NCBI RefSeq assembly: GCF_036885605.1
Contig: NZ_CP142523.1
Coordinates: 2,480,001-2,544,000, forward strand
Direction of reading: 5' to 3'
From: Janthinobacterium sp. TB1-E2
GTDB lineage: Bacteria; Pseudomonadota; Gammaproteobacteria; Burkholderiales; Burkholderiaceae_D
Length of the DNA: 64,000 bases
Part shown: in pieces, positions 17,710 through 27,058 of the stretch
Position numbering within the stretch: the stretch's first letter is position 1
Layout of the letters: each line of letters opens with the position of its first letter
Notes under the pieces: generated by a model
Seen by the model: only the letters and a program-made list of their open reading frames with translations
Told to the model about the DNA's origin: nothing
Databases searched by the model: none
Translations under genes and position numbers: made by a program

Positions 17710-18578
17710 TGGTACGATCCTTTCATGGTCGCGACAAACAGGTCAGCCAGGCTGGGCGTGCGTACTTCGCCCAGGGCGGCCAGCTGGGTGCGGGCGACGC
17801 CGTCGAACAGCATCACCGACTTGCCGAATACGCTGCGTTCGCTGATCGGCTGCAGGGCGCGCGCCGGATTGACGTGCTGCGGGCCCACCATCACTTCGAT
17901 ATAGCGCTCGCCCACTTCTTCCATGCTCGAGGCCAGCACGATCTTGCCGTCGCGAATGAACATCAGGTCGCTGAGGATGTGTTCCACTTCCTCGATCTGG
18001 TGTGTGGTGATGACGATGGTCTTGTTTTCATCGAAATAGTCTTCCAGCAAGTTCTGGTAGAACTGCTTGCGGTACAGAATGTCCAGGCCCAGGGTCGGCT
18101 CGTCGAGCACCAGCAGTTTGGCGTCGATGGCCATCACCAGCGCCAGGTGCAGCTGCACCACCATGCCTTTCGACATGGCCTTGACCTTCATCTTCGGCGA
18201 CAGCTTGGTGTGGGCCAGGTAGCGCTCGGCCTTGCTGCGGTCGAAACGTGGATGCACGCCAGCAACGAAATCGATGGCGTCGGCCACGCGCAGCCAGCCC
18301 GGCAGGATGGCCACGTCGGCGATGAAGCACACATCGTCCATCAGCGCATCGCGCTGCACACGGGGATCGCGCCCCAGCACCGACAAGTCGCCTTCGAAGC
18401 CCGTCAGGCCCAGGATGGCTTTCAGGGTGGTGGTCTTGCCGGAACCGTTCGGCCCGATCAAGCCGACGATGCGTCCCGGCGCGATATCGAAGCTGATGCC
18501 ATCGATGGCCACCTGCTTGCCATATTGCTTGCGCAAGCCGCGCGCGCTGATGACGCTATCCTTGTTCAATGCATTCAT
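17706..18578 (-). CDS. ABC transporter ATP-binding protein
   Basis: The ATPase subunit of the ABC-2 exporter. The 290-residue protein has Walker A GLIGPNGSGKTTTLKA (residues 36-51), signature-like MSKGMVVQLHLALVMA (LSGGQ replaced by MSKGM, as in several YtrB/CcmA-type ATPases), Walker B LLVLDEPTLGLD and the H-loop TTHQIEEVEHI. A C-terminal extension of about 70 residues follows the core. It overlaps the GntR gene upstream and the permease gene downstream by 4 bp each, giving a compact three-gene operon resembling ytrABC. The substrate is unknown. Confidence 0.87.
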   Translation of the reverse strand: MNALNKDSVISARGLRKQYGKQVAIDGISFDIAPGRIVGLIGPNGSGKTTTLKAILGLTGFEGDLSVLGRDPRVQRDALMDDVCFIADVAILPGWLRVADAIDFVAGVHPRFDRSKAERYLAHTKLSPKMKVKAMSKGMVVQLHLALVMAIDAKLLVLDEPTLGLDILYRKQFYQNLLEDYFDENKTIVITTHQIEEVEHILSDLMFIRDGKIVLASSMEEVGERYIEVMVGPQHVNPARALQPISERSVFGKSVMLFDGVARTQLAALGEVRTPSLADLFVATMKGSYQ

Positions 18579-18955
18579 GCGCTCTCTCCGTGTGCGTCGC
18601 TGTCGCGGCTCGCTTGCAGCAGTTGCTCGAGGTTCAGGCCCAGTTGCGTGATGCGTTCAAGCATCGCCGGCCATTCTTCGCGCATGAAGCGCTCGCGTTC
18701 ACTGGCCAGCAATTTGTCGCGGGCGCCTTCCAAGACATACATACCGAGTCCTCTGCGTTTTTCCACCAGGGCATCGTCGACCAGTTCCTGGTAGGCGCGC
18801 GACACCGTGATGGGATTCAATTGATAGTCGGCCGCCACTTGGCGCACCGAAGGCAGGGCGTCGCCGGACTGCAGCACGCCATCGAGCATCATGCCCACCA
18901 CCCTGGCCTTGAGCTGGCGGTAGATGGGGCTATTGTCGTTCCATTCCGCGCTCAT
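18575..18955 (-). CDS. GntR-family (YtrA subfamily) transcriptional regulator
   Basis: A 126-residue repressor candidate for the downstream ABC transporter. The N-terminal winged-helix reads WNDNSPIYRQLKARVVGMML, with the recognition segment LPSVRQVAADYQLNPITVSR. After YQELVDDALVEKRRGLGMYV there is only a short helical tail, which is the YtrA arrangement without a ligand-binding domain. An ATG at 18970 would add five residues. I prefer 18955 because GGGAG lies eight bases upstream and homologues begin with 'M-x-W-x-D-x-x-PIYRQ'. It is the first gene of the operon, with a palindromic operator 82 bp upstream. Confidence 0.88.
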   Translation of the reverse strand: MSAEWNDNSPIYRQLKARVVGMMLDGVLQSGDALPSVRQVAADYQLNPITVSRAYQELVDDALVEKRRGLGMYVLEGARDKLLASERERFMREEWPAMLERITQLGLNLEQLLQASRDSDAHGESA

Positions 18956-19036
18956 GGGATGCGCTCCCATAAGGGTGGTGCGGCGCGGCGCGTGAAAAAT
19001 GCGGTAGGCATCGAAGCTCCGTGATGTATTGAGTTG

Positions 19037-19058
19037 GTGTTGTAGTTAACTATAACAC
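19037..19058. promoter_or_regulatory. Palindromic operator of the GntR-ABC operon
   Basis: A 22-bp near-perfect palindrome with half-sites GTGTTGTAGTT and AACTATAACAC (one mismatched pair) lies upstream of the GntR gene in an otherwise AT-rich stretch. Size and symmetry fit a site for the YtrA-type regulator, so autorepression is expected. This is inference from symmetry and position; binding has not been tested. Confidence 0.6.
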
Positions 19059-19085
19059 TAAGACCCAAAAAATCAACACGTATTT

Positions 19086-19802
19086 TCAGGTCATCCGCGC
19101 CTGCAGATCCAGCGCATTGAACAGAGCGGCCCCGGCCGCCGTATTGTCGAAGATGCACCAGCTGTCCGTCTGCGCCGATGCGTGCAATTCGGCGGCCAGC
19201 GTCGCCAGGTAATCGGCAGGGTAGTCCGAATAATATATTCTCGGGCTGCCGTGCAGGCGCACGTAGGCGATATCCGTCGTCGGCACGTGCGGGCCCGGCT
19301 GGCCTGCGGGCGGATCGGCGCGCACGCGCGTGATGCGCTGCATTGTTAACAGCTCGGTGGCGCCTTGCTCGAACCAGCTGGGATGGCGCGCTTCACACGC
19401 GAGCATGCCATCGAAGCGTTGCCGTAGCGCAGTCAGGAAGTCAAAGGCCACATCCGCCTCGAAACGCAAGCTGGGCGGCAGCTGCACCAGTACGCAGCCC
19501 AGCTTGTTTCCCAATTCCCCCACTTCCGATGCAAAGCGATCGAGTTCGGCCTCACCATCGCGCAAGCGCCGTTCGTGCGTGATGCTGCGCGGCAATTTCA
19601 CGCTGAAGCGGAAATGAGCGGGCACGCTGTCGGCCCAGCGCGCATAGGTGGCGCCCTGGTGCGGGCGGTAGAACGAGCTGTTGATTTCCACGCAGTCGAG
19701 CACTTGGGCATAGCGCTGCAGGTGGCTGCCATCGAGGGGGAAGTGGCTGGCGGCGGCGCTGGAAATGCTCCAGCCGGCCGTGCCGATGTAAACAGTATGC
19801 AT
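19086..19802 (-). CDS. DUF72 domain protein (YecE family)
   Basis: A 238-residue DUF72/YecE-family protein with a predicted TIM-barrel fold and unknown activity. The family hallmarks are the N-terminal VYIGTAGWSISSAAA, then CVEINSSFYRPHQGATYARW, FSVKLPRSITHERRL, LGCVLVQLPPSLRF, and the C-terminal YVRLHGSPRIYYSDYPADYL and CIFDNTAAGAALFNAL. The length is slightly shorter than many homologues but no segment is missing. It stands alone between the GntR operon and lpxH, read in the same direction. Confidence 0.88.
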   Translation of the reverse strand: MHTVYIGTAGWSISSAAASHFPLDGSHLQRYAQVLDCVEINSSFYRPHQGATYARWADSVPAHFRFSVKLPRSITHERRLRDGEAELDRFASEVGELGNKLGCVLVQLPPSLRFEADVAFDFLTALRQRFDGMLACEARHPSWFEQGATELLTMQRITRVRADPPAGQPGPHVPTTDIAYVRLHGSPRIYYSDYPADYLATLAAELHASAQTDSWCIFDNTAAGAALFNALDLQARMT

Positions 19803-19871
19803 GGCGCCATTACAGCAAGCCCAGGCGGGCGCGGCTATCGGACAAACGCCCGTGCCGCCGTCGGCGCGGGC

Positions 19872-20624
19872 CTAGTCGATGATGTTGCCGTTCAGGTCGT
19901 GGCGCGTGATGTTGCCGCGCGCATCGATGGCGATCCAGCCGCCGCGCGGCGGCGTGACATCGCATTCCCAGTCGGGCAAGACATAGCGCAGGGTATGGCC
20001 GACCTGGTGCAGGGCGGGGCGGTGCGTATGGCCGTGAATCATGACGGTGCTCGCATGTTCGGCAAACACTTGCGCCACAGCATCGGGGGTGACATCCATG
20101 ATGTCCATGGATTTTTCGCCATTGTGCTCGCGGCTGCTCTTGCGCAAACCGTCGATGATGGCCTTGCGCTGCGCCAGCGGCATGGACAGGAACTGTTTTT
20201 GCCAGGCGGGCTGGCGCACCATGGCGCGAAATTCCATGTATTGCACGTCTTTCGTGCATTCGGCGTCGCCGTGCAGCAGGACGATGCGCTGGCCCGCTAT
20301 CGTGGCCACGTGCGGTTCGCTGAGCAGGGTGGCGCCGGCGGCGGCGGCAAAGCCGGAGCCGACGAGAAAGTCGCGGTTGCCGGCGATCCAGTAGACGTGC
20401 ACGCCAGCATCGCTGACGGCGCGGATGGCGGCCGTCATGCGCGCATTGAACGGGTCTTCCAGGTCATCGTCGCCGGCCCAGTATTCAAACAGGTCGCCTA
20501 ATAGATACAGCGCTTGCGCATATTGCGCATGGTGTTCCAGGAAAGAAAGAAACGCCGCGCTGGTGCGCGGGTGCGAGCTCTGCAGATGCAGGTCGGAAAT
20601 AAAGAGTGCGGCAGGCATTGTCAT
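19872..20624 (-). CDS. lpxH: UDP-2,3-diacylglucosamine diphosphatase
   Basis: LpxH hydrolyses UDP-2,3-diacylglucosamine to lipid X on the cytoplasmic face of the inner membrane, the fourth step of lipid A synthesis. The 250-residue protein shows the calcineurin-like metal-binding motifs in order: ISDLHLQ (residues 9-15), GDLFEYWAGDDD (42-53), AGNRDFLVG (about 83-91), LLHGDAECTKD (about 117-127) and the histidine-rich HGHTHRPALH (about 198-207). The start is the first of two close ATGs, with GGGAG nine bases upstream. It is followed on the same strand by a DUF72 gene and preceded by ppiB. Confidence 0.93.
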   Translation of the reverse strand: MTMPAALFISDLHLQSSHPRTSAAFLSFLEHHAQYAQALYLLGDLFEYWAGDDDLEDPFNARMTAAIRAVSDAGVHVYWIAGNRDFLVGSGFAAAAGATLLSEPHVATIAGQRIVLLHGDAECTKDVQYMEFRAMVRQPAWQKQFLSMPLAQRKAIIDGLRKSSREHNGEKSMDIMDVTPDAVAQVFAEHASTVMIHGHTHRPALHQVGHTLRYVLPDWECDVTPPRGGWIAIDARGNITRHDLNGNIID

Positions 20625-20704
20625 CGTTCAACGCTCCCAAAAAGTGATGTGCATGGAGAGGCGAAAACGTTGCAATGCCTGTTATTCATGATGCTGAAGC
20701 CTGA

Positions 20705-21196
20705 TTACGCGGCTTCTACCTTCTCGATGATCACGTCCGTCACTGGCACGTCGGCGAACATGCCGGCGCGCGAGGTTTTCACGGCGCGGATGGCGTCGAC
20801 GACTTCCTTGCCTTCGGTGACTTTACCGAACACGGCGTAGCCCCAGCCGTCCTGGCCTGGATAGTCGAGGAAGCTGTTGTTCTTGATGTTGATGAAGAAC
20901 TGGGCCGATGCCGAATGCGGATCCGACGTGCGGGCCATGGCCAGCGTGTAGGTATCGTTTTTCAGGCCGTTCTTGGCTTCGTTTTCCACGGTGGTGTCGG
21001 CTGGCTTTTGTTTCATGCCTGGCTCGAAACCGCCGCCTTGGATCATGAAGCCGTCGATGACGCGGTGGAAAATCGTGTTGTCGTAGTGACCGGCTTTCAT
21101 GTAGGCCAGGAAGTTGGCAACCGTTTTCGGCGCTTTCTCGGCGTCCAGTTCAGCGGTGATCTTGCCCAGATTGGTGGTGATGATGACGGAGGTCAT
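20705..21196 (-). CDS. ppiB: Cytoplasmic cyclophilin-type peptidyl-prolyl isomerase
   Basis: A 163-residue cyclophilin that catalyses cis/trans isomerisation of proline peptide bonds in the cytoplasm (no signal peptide). Conserved cyclophilin segments are visible: [18 protein letters not shown], the active-site MARTSDPHSASAQFFINIK, and WGYAVFGKVTEGKEVVDAI. An AAGGA ribosome-binding site precedes the ATG. It is the partner of the exported paralogue directly upstream on the same strand; the two share long identical stretches and probably arose by tandem duplication. Confidence 0.93.
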   Translation of the reverse strand: MTSVIITTNLGKITAELDAEKAPKTVANFLAYMKAGHYDNTIFHRVIDGFMIQGGGFEPGMKQKPADTTVENEAKNGLKNDTYTLAMARTSDPHSASAQFFINIKNNSFLDYPGQDGWGYAVFGKVTEGKEVVDAIRAVKTSRAGMFADVPVTDVIIEKVEAA

Positions 21197-21232
21197 GATG
21201 ATCCTTAATAAATTGGATGAATAATTGATTCA

Positions 21233-21257
21233 GCGGCGCCAGGCAGGCCGGCGCCGC
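21233..21257. other. Hairpin between the two cyclophilin genes
   Basis: A perfect 8-bp GC stem (GCGGCGCC / GGCGCCGC) with a nine-base loop lies in the 73-bp gap between ppiA and ppiB. In the direction of transcription no T tract follows, so partial attenuation or mRNA stabilisation is more likely than termination. Confidence 0.4.
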
Positions 21258-21269
21258 AAAAACGCTATT

Positions 21270-21899
21270 TTACAGTTTTGCTGGCGCGGATTTGAGTAAA
21301 GTCGCCGATTCGATCACCACGGGGGTGACCGGCACGTTCTGGTGCGGGCCCTTGTCGGCAACGGGCACGGCCTTGATCTTGTCGACCACGTCCATGCCGC
21401 TGACGACTTTGCCGAACACCGTGTAGCCGAAACCGTCGCGGCCAGGGTAGTCGAGCGCGCCATTGTCGTTGACGTTGATAAAGAATTGCGCGGTGGCCGA
21501 ATGCGGGTCGCCCGTGCGCGCCATGGCGATGCTGTAGGTGACGTTTTGCAAGCCGTTTTGCGCTTCATTCTTGATCGGCGCCTTGGTGGCTTTCTGTTTC
21601 ATGTTCTTGTCGAAGCCGCCGCCCTGTATCATGAAGCCGTCGATGACGCGGTGAAACACCGTGCCCTTGTAGTAACCGCTTTTGACATACTGCAAGAAAT
21701 TGGCCACGCTGTGCGGCGCTTTTTCCTGGTTCAGTTCCAGCACGATCTCGCCCATGGTGGTTTTCAGGGCCACATGTGGCGTGGGGTCGAGGGCCGTCGC
21801 CGGGGCGGCTGCCACGACGGCGCTGCCCAGGGTCAGGCCGGCAAACAGGGTGCAAAAACGGGCCAGGAAAGACAGGCGTTTCGATTTGATTTCTTGCAT
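21270..21899 (-). CDS. ppiA: Exported cyclophilin-type peptidyl-prolyl isomerase
   Basis: The periplasmic cyclophilin. An N-terminal signal peptide ([20 protein letters not shown], cleavage probably after VAAAPATA) precedes the domain that starts at [14 protein letters not shown]. Active-site segments [33 protein letters not shown] and [17 protein letters not shown] are intact. The length of 209 residues equals a cyclophilin domain plus signal peptide. It is transcribed toward ppiB and diverges from cysS, with which it shares a 278-bp intergenic region. Confidence 0.92.
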   Translation of the reverse strand: MQEIKSKRLSFLARFCTLFAGLTLGSAVVAAAPATALDPTPHVALKTTMGEIVLELNQEKAPHSVANFLQYVKSGYYKGTVFHRVIDGFMIQGGGFDKNMKQKATKAPIKNEAQNGLQNVTYSIAMARTGDPHSATAQFFINVNDNGALDYPGRDGFGYTVFGKVVSGMDVVDKIKAVPVADKGPHQNVPVTPVVIESATLLKSAPAKL

Positions 21900-22177
21900 G
21901 AAGGTGTCCTTGATCGTTATTTTTCTCTAAACTTGCTTTAATTGTAAAGAAATGAAAATTCGGTTGAACATCGTAAAAACCTGATTCATATCGGGCCAGT
22001 ATGGTTTTTATCAATGTTATACTTGACCGCTAACGCCCTAATTCTAACAAACAAGAACAACAATACAGCGGGTCGTCCCGTCTCGGCGCACACGGCAGTT
22101 CTGTGGCGCGGCACCCCCGGTGTCCGCGCCTGTCTGTCGTTTTGCCAGGCTGGCGGCCGCTCCACTTGCAAAGTACG

Positions 22178-23575
22178 ATGAGCAATCTAAAGATTTACAA
22201 CACCCTGGCGCGCGAGAAGCAGGTATTCGTCCCGATGGAAGCGGGCAAGGTACGCATGTACGTGTGCGGCATGACCATCTACGATTATTGCCATATCGGC
22301 CATGCGCGCATGATGATGGCGTTCGACGTCATCTACCGCTGGCTGAAAGCCTCCGGTTTCGACGTCACCTATGTGCGCAACATTACGGACATCGACGACA
22401 AGATCATCCGCCGCGCCGTGGAAAACGGCGAGACGATTTCCCAGCTGACGACGCGTTTCACCCAGTACATGGATGAAGACACGGCCGCGCTGGGCATCCT
22501 GACGCCCGACCATACGCCGCGCGCCACTGAATACGTGCCGCAGATGCTGCGCCTGATCGAGCAGCTGGAAGCGAAGGACCTCGCTTACCAGGGCGCGGAC
22601 GGCGATGTGAATTATGCCGTGCGCAATTTCCCCCATTACGGCAAGCTGTCGGGCAAGTCGCTCGACGACCTGCGCGCGGGCGAACGTGTCGACGTGAACA
22701 CGGGCAAGCGCGATCCGCTCGACTTCGTGCTGTGGAAGTCGTCGAAAGAGTCCGAGCCGGAAGAAGTCAAATGGGATTCGAAATGGGGCAAGGGCCGCCC
22801 GGGCTGGCATATCGAGTGCTCGGCCATGTCCTGCGCCTTGCTTGGCGAACAGTTCGACATCCATGGTGGTGGCGCGGACTTGCAATTCCCGCACCACGAA
22901 AACGAGATCGCCCAATCCGAAGGCGCCTTCGGCCATACCAGCGTCAATTACTGGATACATAACGGTTTCGTGCGCCTGGACAATGAAAAGATGTCCAAGT
23001 CGCTCGGCAACTTCTTCACCATCCGCGAAGTGCTGCAAAAGTTCGATGCCGAAGTGATCCGCTTCTTCATCCTGCGCGCGCACTACCGCAGCCCCCTCAA
23101 TTACTCGGATGTGCACCTCGACGATGCGCGCCTGTCGCTGACCCGCTTGTACACGGCGCTGGCCGACGTGGTGGTGGAAGAGGGCGCCATCGACTGGAGC
23201 GAAGCGCATGCCGTGCGCGTGCGCGAAGCGATGGATGACGATTTCAACACGCCGCTGGCCGTGGCCGCCCTGTTCGATCTGGCAACGGAAGTCAACAAGA
23301 GCAAGTCGCCAGCCCTGGCGCGTCAATTGAAGGGCCTGGCGGGCGTGTTCGGCTTGCTCGAACGCACGCCGCAGCAATTCCTGCAAGCGACCGTCGGCGC
23401 CGCCGCCGGTGGCCAGGACGAAGCGGCCGGCATCGAATCGGCCATCGCGGCGCGCAGCGCGGCGAAGAAGGCGCGCGACTTTGCTCAGTCCGACAAGATC
23501 CGCGCCGACTTGCTGGCGGCGGGCATCATTCTCGAAGACAAGCCTGACGGCTCGACCAACTGGCGCCGCGCATGA
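22178..23575 (+). CDS. cysS: Cysteinyl-tRNA synthetase
   Basis: CysRS charges tRNA-Cys with cysteine in the cytoplasm. The 465-residue protein has the zinc-site cysteine in [20 protein letters not shown], the HIGH signature (residues 37-40), the zinc-binding HIECSAMSC and [15 protein letters not shown] segments, and the KMSKSLGN loop. The C-terminal anticodon-binding region is complete. The start [10 protein letters not shown] at 22178 agrees with family N-termini; an upstream in-frame GTG would add 25 unrelated residues. The 3' end overlaps the glycosylase gene by 4 bp. Confidence 0.96.
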   Translation: MSNLKIYNTLAREKQVFVPMEAGKVRMYVCGMTIYDYCHIGHARMMMAFDVIYRWLKASGFDVTYVRNITDIDDKIIRRAVENGETISQLTTRFTQYMDEDTAALGILTPDHTPRATEYVPQMLRLIEQLEAKDLAYQGADGDVNYAVRNFPHYGKLSGKSLDDLRAGERVDVNTGKRDPLDFVLWKSSKESEPEEVKWDSKWGKGRPGWHIECSAMSCALLGEQFDIHGGGADLQFPHHENEIAQSEGAFGHTSVNYWIHNGFVRLDNEKMSKSLGNFFTIREVLQKFDAEVIRFFILRAHYRSPLNYSDVHLDDARLSLTRLYTALADVVVEEGAIDWSEAHAVRVREAMDDDFNTPLAVAALFDLATEVNKSKSPALARQLKGLAGVFGLLERTPQQFLQATVGAAAGGQDEAAGIESAIAARSAAKKARDFAQSDKIRADLLAAGIILEDKPDGSTNWRRA

Positions 23576-24285
23576 TGCCAACGTCCAGGGAAAACGGGGA
23601 AGCGCCGGTGGAAGCGCAGGTGATCCAGGTGCCGCATTACTGGGAAGAGGCGAAGATCGAGCTGATGAAGCGCGACCGCATCATGAAAAAGCTCATCCCG
23701 CAATTTGGCGACCTGCACCTGGTCGGCCATAGCGACCCGTTTACCACCCTGGCCCGTTCGCTGGTGGGACAGCAGATCACGCCCAAGGCGGCCGATGCTG
23801 CCTGGAAAAAGCTGCTGCTCGCTTGCCCGAAATGCACGCCGTCGCAAGTATTGAAGGCAGGCGCCGAGCAGCTGTCCGCCTGCGGCTTGTCCAAACGCAA
23901 GACCGAATACATCCTCGACCTGGCCGACCATTTCAAGGCCAAGCGCGTGCACGCGAGCCAGTGGGACCAGATGGATGACGAAGCCGTCATCGCCGAACTG
24001 GTGCAAATCCGCGGCATCGGCCGCTGGACAGCCGAGATGTTTCTGATATTTAATCTGCTCCGGCCGAATGTCTTGCCGCTCGACGACCCCGGTTTGATCC
24101 AGGGAATCAGCGTCAATTATTTCTCCGGCGAACCAGTTTCCCGCAGCGATGCGCGCGAAGTTTCCGCCAATTGGGAACCGTGGCGCACCGTGGCGACGTG
24201 GTATTTGTGGCGCAGTCTCGACCCTGCAGCCGCCCCTGCCGCACCCGATGCAGCCCCCGGTGCACCAGCCGGTACGGTAAAATAA
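23572..24285 (+). CDS. DNA-3-methyladenine glycosylase II family (AlkA-type, HhH-GPD)
   Basis: A base-excision-repair glycosylase that removes alkylated bases from DNA. The 237-residue protein carries the HhH-GPD module: [20 protein letters not shown] (about 60-79), the hairpin [18 protein letters not shown] (about 143-160) and the catalytic Asp region [13 protein letters not shown] (about 165-177). It lacks the N-terminal TATA-like domain of E. coli AlkA, so it resembles the shorter AlkA/MpgII type. The C-terminal [16 protein letters not shown] is family-typical, and an Ala/Pro-rich tail follows. Its ATG overlaps the cysS stop, so the two are translationally coupled. Confidence 0.88.
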   Translation: MMPTSRENGEAPVEAQVIQVPHYWEEAKIELMKRDRIMKKLIPQFGDLHLVGHSDPFTTLARSLVGQQITPKAADAAWKKLLLACPKCTPSQVLKAGAEQLSACGLSKRKTEYILDLADHFKAKRVHASQWDQMDDEAVIAELVQIRGIGRWTAEMFLIFNLLRPNVLPLDDPGLIQGISVNYFSGEPVSRSDAREVSANWEPWRTVATWYLWRSLDPAAAPAAPDAAPGAPAGTVK

Positions 24286-24339
24286 ACATAGATGACGCCG
24301 CGCGCCCTGGCGCCGTGGCCGGTAAAACCTGGAGGTACA

Positions 24340-25314
24340 ATGACTAAAACGACTTTCCTCAATTTTGAACAGCCGATCGCGGAACTCGATTCCAAGATCG
24401 AAGAGTTGCGCTTCGTGCAAGACGATTCGGCCGTCGATATCTCCGAAGAGATCGACCGCCTGGCCAAGAAGAGCCAGCAGCTGACCAAAGATATCTACGC
24501 CAAGCTGACCCCTTGGCAAGTGGCGCAGATCGCGCGCCACCCGCAGCGCCCCTACACCATGGATTACGTGAATGAAATCTTTACCGATTTCCACGAATTG
24601 CATGGCGACCGCAGCTACGCGGACGATCTGTCCGTCGTGGGTGGCCTGGCCCGCTTCAACGGCCAGCCGTGCATGGTCATCGGCCACCAGAAGGGCCGCG
24701 ACACGAAAGAGCGTGCCATGCGCAATTTCGGCATGCCGAAACCGGAAGGCTACCGCAAGGCCATGCGCCTGATGAAAGTGGCTGAAAAGTTCAACTTGCC
24801 CATCTTCACCTTCGTCGACACGCCAGGCGCCTTCCCCGGCATCGACGCGGAAGAGCGCGGCCAGTCGGAAGCCATCGGCCACAATCTGTACGTGATGGCC
24901 GAGCTGAAAGTGCCGCTGATCGCCACCATCATCGGTGAAGGCGGTTCCGGCGGCGCGCTGGCCATTGCCGTGGGCGACGCCGTGCTGATGCTGCAATACT
25001 CGACCTATGCCGTGATCTCGCCGGAAGGCTGCGCCTCGATCCTGTGGAAGAGCGCCGAGCGCGCCTCCGACGCGGCCGAAGCGCTGGGCCTGACCGCCCA
25101 CCGCCTGAAAGCCATGGGCCTGATCGACAAGATCATCAACGAACCGCTGGGCGGCGCCCACCGCGATCCGAAACAGATGGCCACCTTGCTCAAGCGCGCA
25201 CTGGCCGACACCCTGCGCCAGTTCCACGGCATGAAAACCAAGGACCTGCTGGCCGCGCGCCACGAAAAACTGCTGAGCTACGGCAAGTTCAAGGAAACGA
25301 CGCCGAGCGAGTAA
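24340..25314 (+). CDS. accA: Acetyl-CoA carboxylase carboxyltransferase subunit alpha
   Basis: AccA is the alpha half of the carboxyltransferase that moves CO2 from biotin to acetyl-CoA, giving malonyl-CoA for fatty-acid synthesis. The 324-residue protein begins [20 protein letters not shown], as usual. It contains [46 protein letters not shown] and the oxyanion-forming [16 protein letters not shown], and is full length. A consensus ribosome-binding site GGAGG (24331-24335) fixes the start at 24340. It is followed by two intergenic palindromes and tilS on the same strand. Confidence 0.96.
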   Translation: MTKTTFLNFEQPIAELDSKIEELRFVQDDSAVDISEEIDRLAKKSQQLTKDIYAKLTPWQVAQIARHPQRPYTMDYVNEIFTDFHELHGDRSYADDLSVVGGLARFNGQPCMVIGHQKGRDTKERAMRNFGMPKPEGYRKAMRLMKVAEKFNLPIFTFVDTPGAFPGIDAEERGQSEAIGHNLYVMAELKVPLIATIIGEGGSGGALAIAVGDAVLMLQYSTYAVISPEGCASILWKSAERASDAAEALGLTAHRLKAMGLIDKIINEPLGGAHRDPKQMATLLKRALADTLRQFHGMKTKDLLAARHEKLLSYGKFKETTPSE

Positions 25315-25318
25315 GGCT

Positions 25319-25345
25319 GGGGTCAGACCCGTCGGGTCTGACCCC
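25319..25345. repeat. Perfect 12-bp inverted repeat (REP-like)
   Basis: The arms GGGGTCAGACCC and GGGTCTGACCCC are perfectly complementary around the triplet GTC, four bases after the accA stop. No T tract follows. I believe similar GGTCAGACCC palindromes are dispersed in genomes of this bacterial family (recollection, unchecked). Confidence 0.7.
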
Positions 25346-25375
25346 AAATGTAAGCCAACATAGCATTCAAACACC

Positions 25376-25421
25376 AGGGACAGCCAGCTAAACGAACCCA
25401 TCCGTTTAGCTGCCTGTCCCT
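25376..25421. repeat. 19-bp inverted repeat with eight-base loop
   Basis: The left arm AGGGACAGCCAGCTAAACG and right arm CGTTTAGCTGCCTGTCCCT match at 18 of 19 positions, around AACCCATC. It sits between accA and tilS, 30 bp from another palindrome. It may be a miniature mobile or REP-type element; as RNA it would form a strong hairpin just before the tilS ribosome-binding site. Confidence 0.7.
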
Positions 25422-25443
25422 CTTTGCATTCCCGGAGTCCTGA

Positions 25444-26862
25444 TTGAAAAAGCAACAAACCGCCACCGTCGCCGATATCTTTGCCCATGCGCTGGACGTC
25501 TGCGGACCCCAAGCCGGCGAGACGGTCGCCATCGCCCTCAGCGGCGGCCTCGATTCCTCGGCCCTGCTGCACCTGGCGCATGCCTGGGCGCAAGAGCACG
25601 GCGTGTTTCTTTACGCGTTTCATGTGCACCACGGCCTGAGTCCGAACGCGGACGCGTGGCTGGCCCACTGTGAACAATTGTGCGCCGGCATGGGCATCGC
25701 TTTCGAGGCGCGCAAGGTCACCCTGGAAAAAAATGCGAAGACGGGCACGGAAGAGGCGGCCCGCAAGCGCCGTTACGCGGCCCTGGGCGAGCTGTGCGCC
25801 GCGCACGGCGTGCGCTTGCTGCTCACTGCCCACCACCAGGATGATCAGGCGGAAACCGTGCTGCTGCAATTGCTGCGCGGCTCAGGCACGGCGGGCTTGT
25901 CCGGCATGGATGGCGCCAACAGCGCGCCCGAGCTGCTGGGCAATCCGGACCTCGTGATGGCGCGCCCCTTGCTGCCCGTGTCGCGCAAACAGCTGGAAAG
26001 CTACGTGGAAAAACATGCGATCGCGCACATCCACGACGAATCGAACGACGATCCCCGCTTTGCCCGCAATGCCTTGCGGCACCAGGTGATGCCCGTGCTG
26101 GCGCAGGCCTTTCCCGGTTTCCAGGAGCGTTTCGCCCGCAGCGCCCAGCACGCGCAATCGGCGCAGCGCCTGCTGACGGAACTGGCGACGCAGGATCTGG
26201 CGGCGTGCCTCGATGGCGACTGCATCGAACTGGCGAAATTGCGCGAGCTGAGCGCGGACCGCTGCTACAACCTGCTGCGCCACTGGTTCGGCACGCGCGG
26301 CTTGCGCATGCCGTCGACGGCGTGGCTGGCGGAAATGCTGGCGCAATTGCTGGAAGCGCGGCCCGATGCGCAATTGCTGGTCACGCACCCAGAATGCCAC
26401 GTGCGGCGCCACCGCGACCGGTTGTACCTGACGCCGAAGCTCGATGACCTGGCCGGCATGCGCGACAAGAGCGACGCGGGCATTCCCGGCCTGGAAAAAG
26501 CCAGCCAGGAATTTGTGTGGAAAGGCGAGGCCAGCCTGGCCTTTCCCGCGTATGGCGGCGTGCTGCATTTCGATGCGGTGGAAGAGGGCGGCCAGGGTAT
26601 CGATATTGCCTGGCTGCAATCTCAAACCTTGACCATCGATTTCCGCCAGGGCGGCGAGCGCCTGAAACTGGCCTTGAACCGACCCACGAAGAGCTTGAAA
26701 TACCATTACCAGGCGTTTGACGTGCCCGCCTGGGAGCGCGAACGCCTGCCGCTTGTCTGTGCGGCGCAACAATTGCTGTTCGCGGCCGGTATTGGCCTCG
26801 ATTGCCATTGCTTGAGTCTGCTGGATCGTCCCCGCGTCACCTTGCGCTGGGTCTCCTGCTGA
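25444..26862 (+). CDS. tilS: tRNA(Ile)-lysidine synthetase
   Basis: TilS ligates lysine to C34 of the tRNA-Ile with anticodon CAU, changing its identity from Met to Ile. The 472-residue protein has the PP-loop IALSGGLDSSALLHLAH (about residues 29-45), the YAFHVHHGLSPNADAW segment, LTAHHQDDQAETVLLQLLRG, and NDDPRFARNALRHQVMP. The C-terminal TilS domains include FRQGGERLKLALNRPTKSLK. No ATG is suitable: the reading frame starts with TTG at 25444, preceded by GGAG seven bases upstream, giving MKKQQTATVADIF. The start is therefore less certain than the product. Confidence 0.93.
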   Translation: MKKQQTATVADIFAHALDVCGPQAGETVAIALSGGLDSSALLHLAHAWAQEHGVFLYAFHVHHGLSPNADAWLAHCEQLCAGMGIAFEARKVTLEKNAKTGTEEAARKRRYAALGELCAAHGVRLLLTAHHQDDQAETVLLQLLRGSGTAGLSGMDGANSAPELLGNPDLVMARPLLPVSRKQLESYVEKHAIAHIHDESNDDPRFARNALRHQVMPVLAQAFPGFQERFARSAQHAQSAQRLLTELATQDLAACLDGDCIELAKLRELSADRCYNLLRHWFGTRGLRMPSTAWLAEMLAQLLEARPDAQLLVTHPECHVRRHRDRLYLTPKLDDLAGMRDKSDAGIPGLEKASQEFVWKGEASLAFPAYGGVLHFDAVEEGGQGIDIAWLQSQTLTIDFRQGGERLKLALNRPTKSLKYHYQAFDVPAWERERLPLVCAAQQLLFAAGIGLDCHCLSLLDRPRVTLRWVSC

Positions 26863-27058
26863 GCGCAGGGGCAGCCGCCACGGCCACTCCCGGGGTGGCT
26901 GGCAAGTGGCTGCCCAAGCCGGCTGGACTGCATGGATTGGTTATTTCCATATGCGCAATCGGTATGAGCTAATGCGCTTTTTAGCTTGTTATTTTGCATT
27001 GCGGCATGTAGAGTAAAGCCCTCCTTTTTTATTCTTCTTGAGCGGAAACTTCACTCTT

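Noticed and set aside
26863..27058. Possible lysine riboswitch before the aspartate kinase gene.
   Set aside because: A GC-rich hairpin near 26870-26930 is visible, but the conserved multi-helix core of the lysine riboswitch is not, and it would be unusual in this group. It is more likely a tilS end structure.
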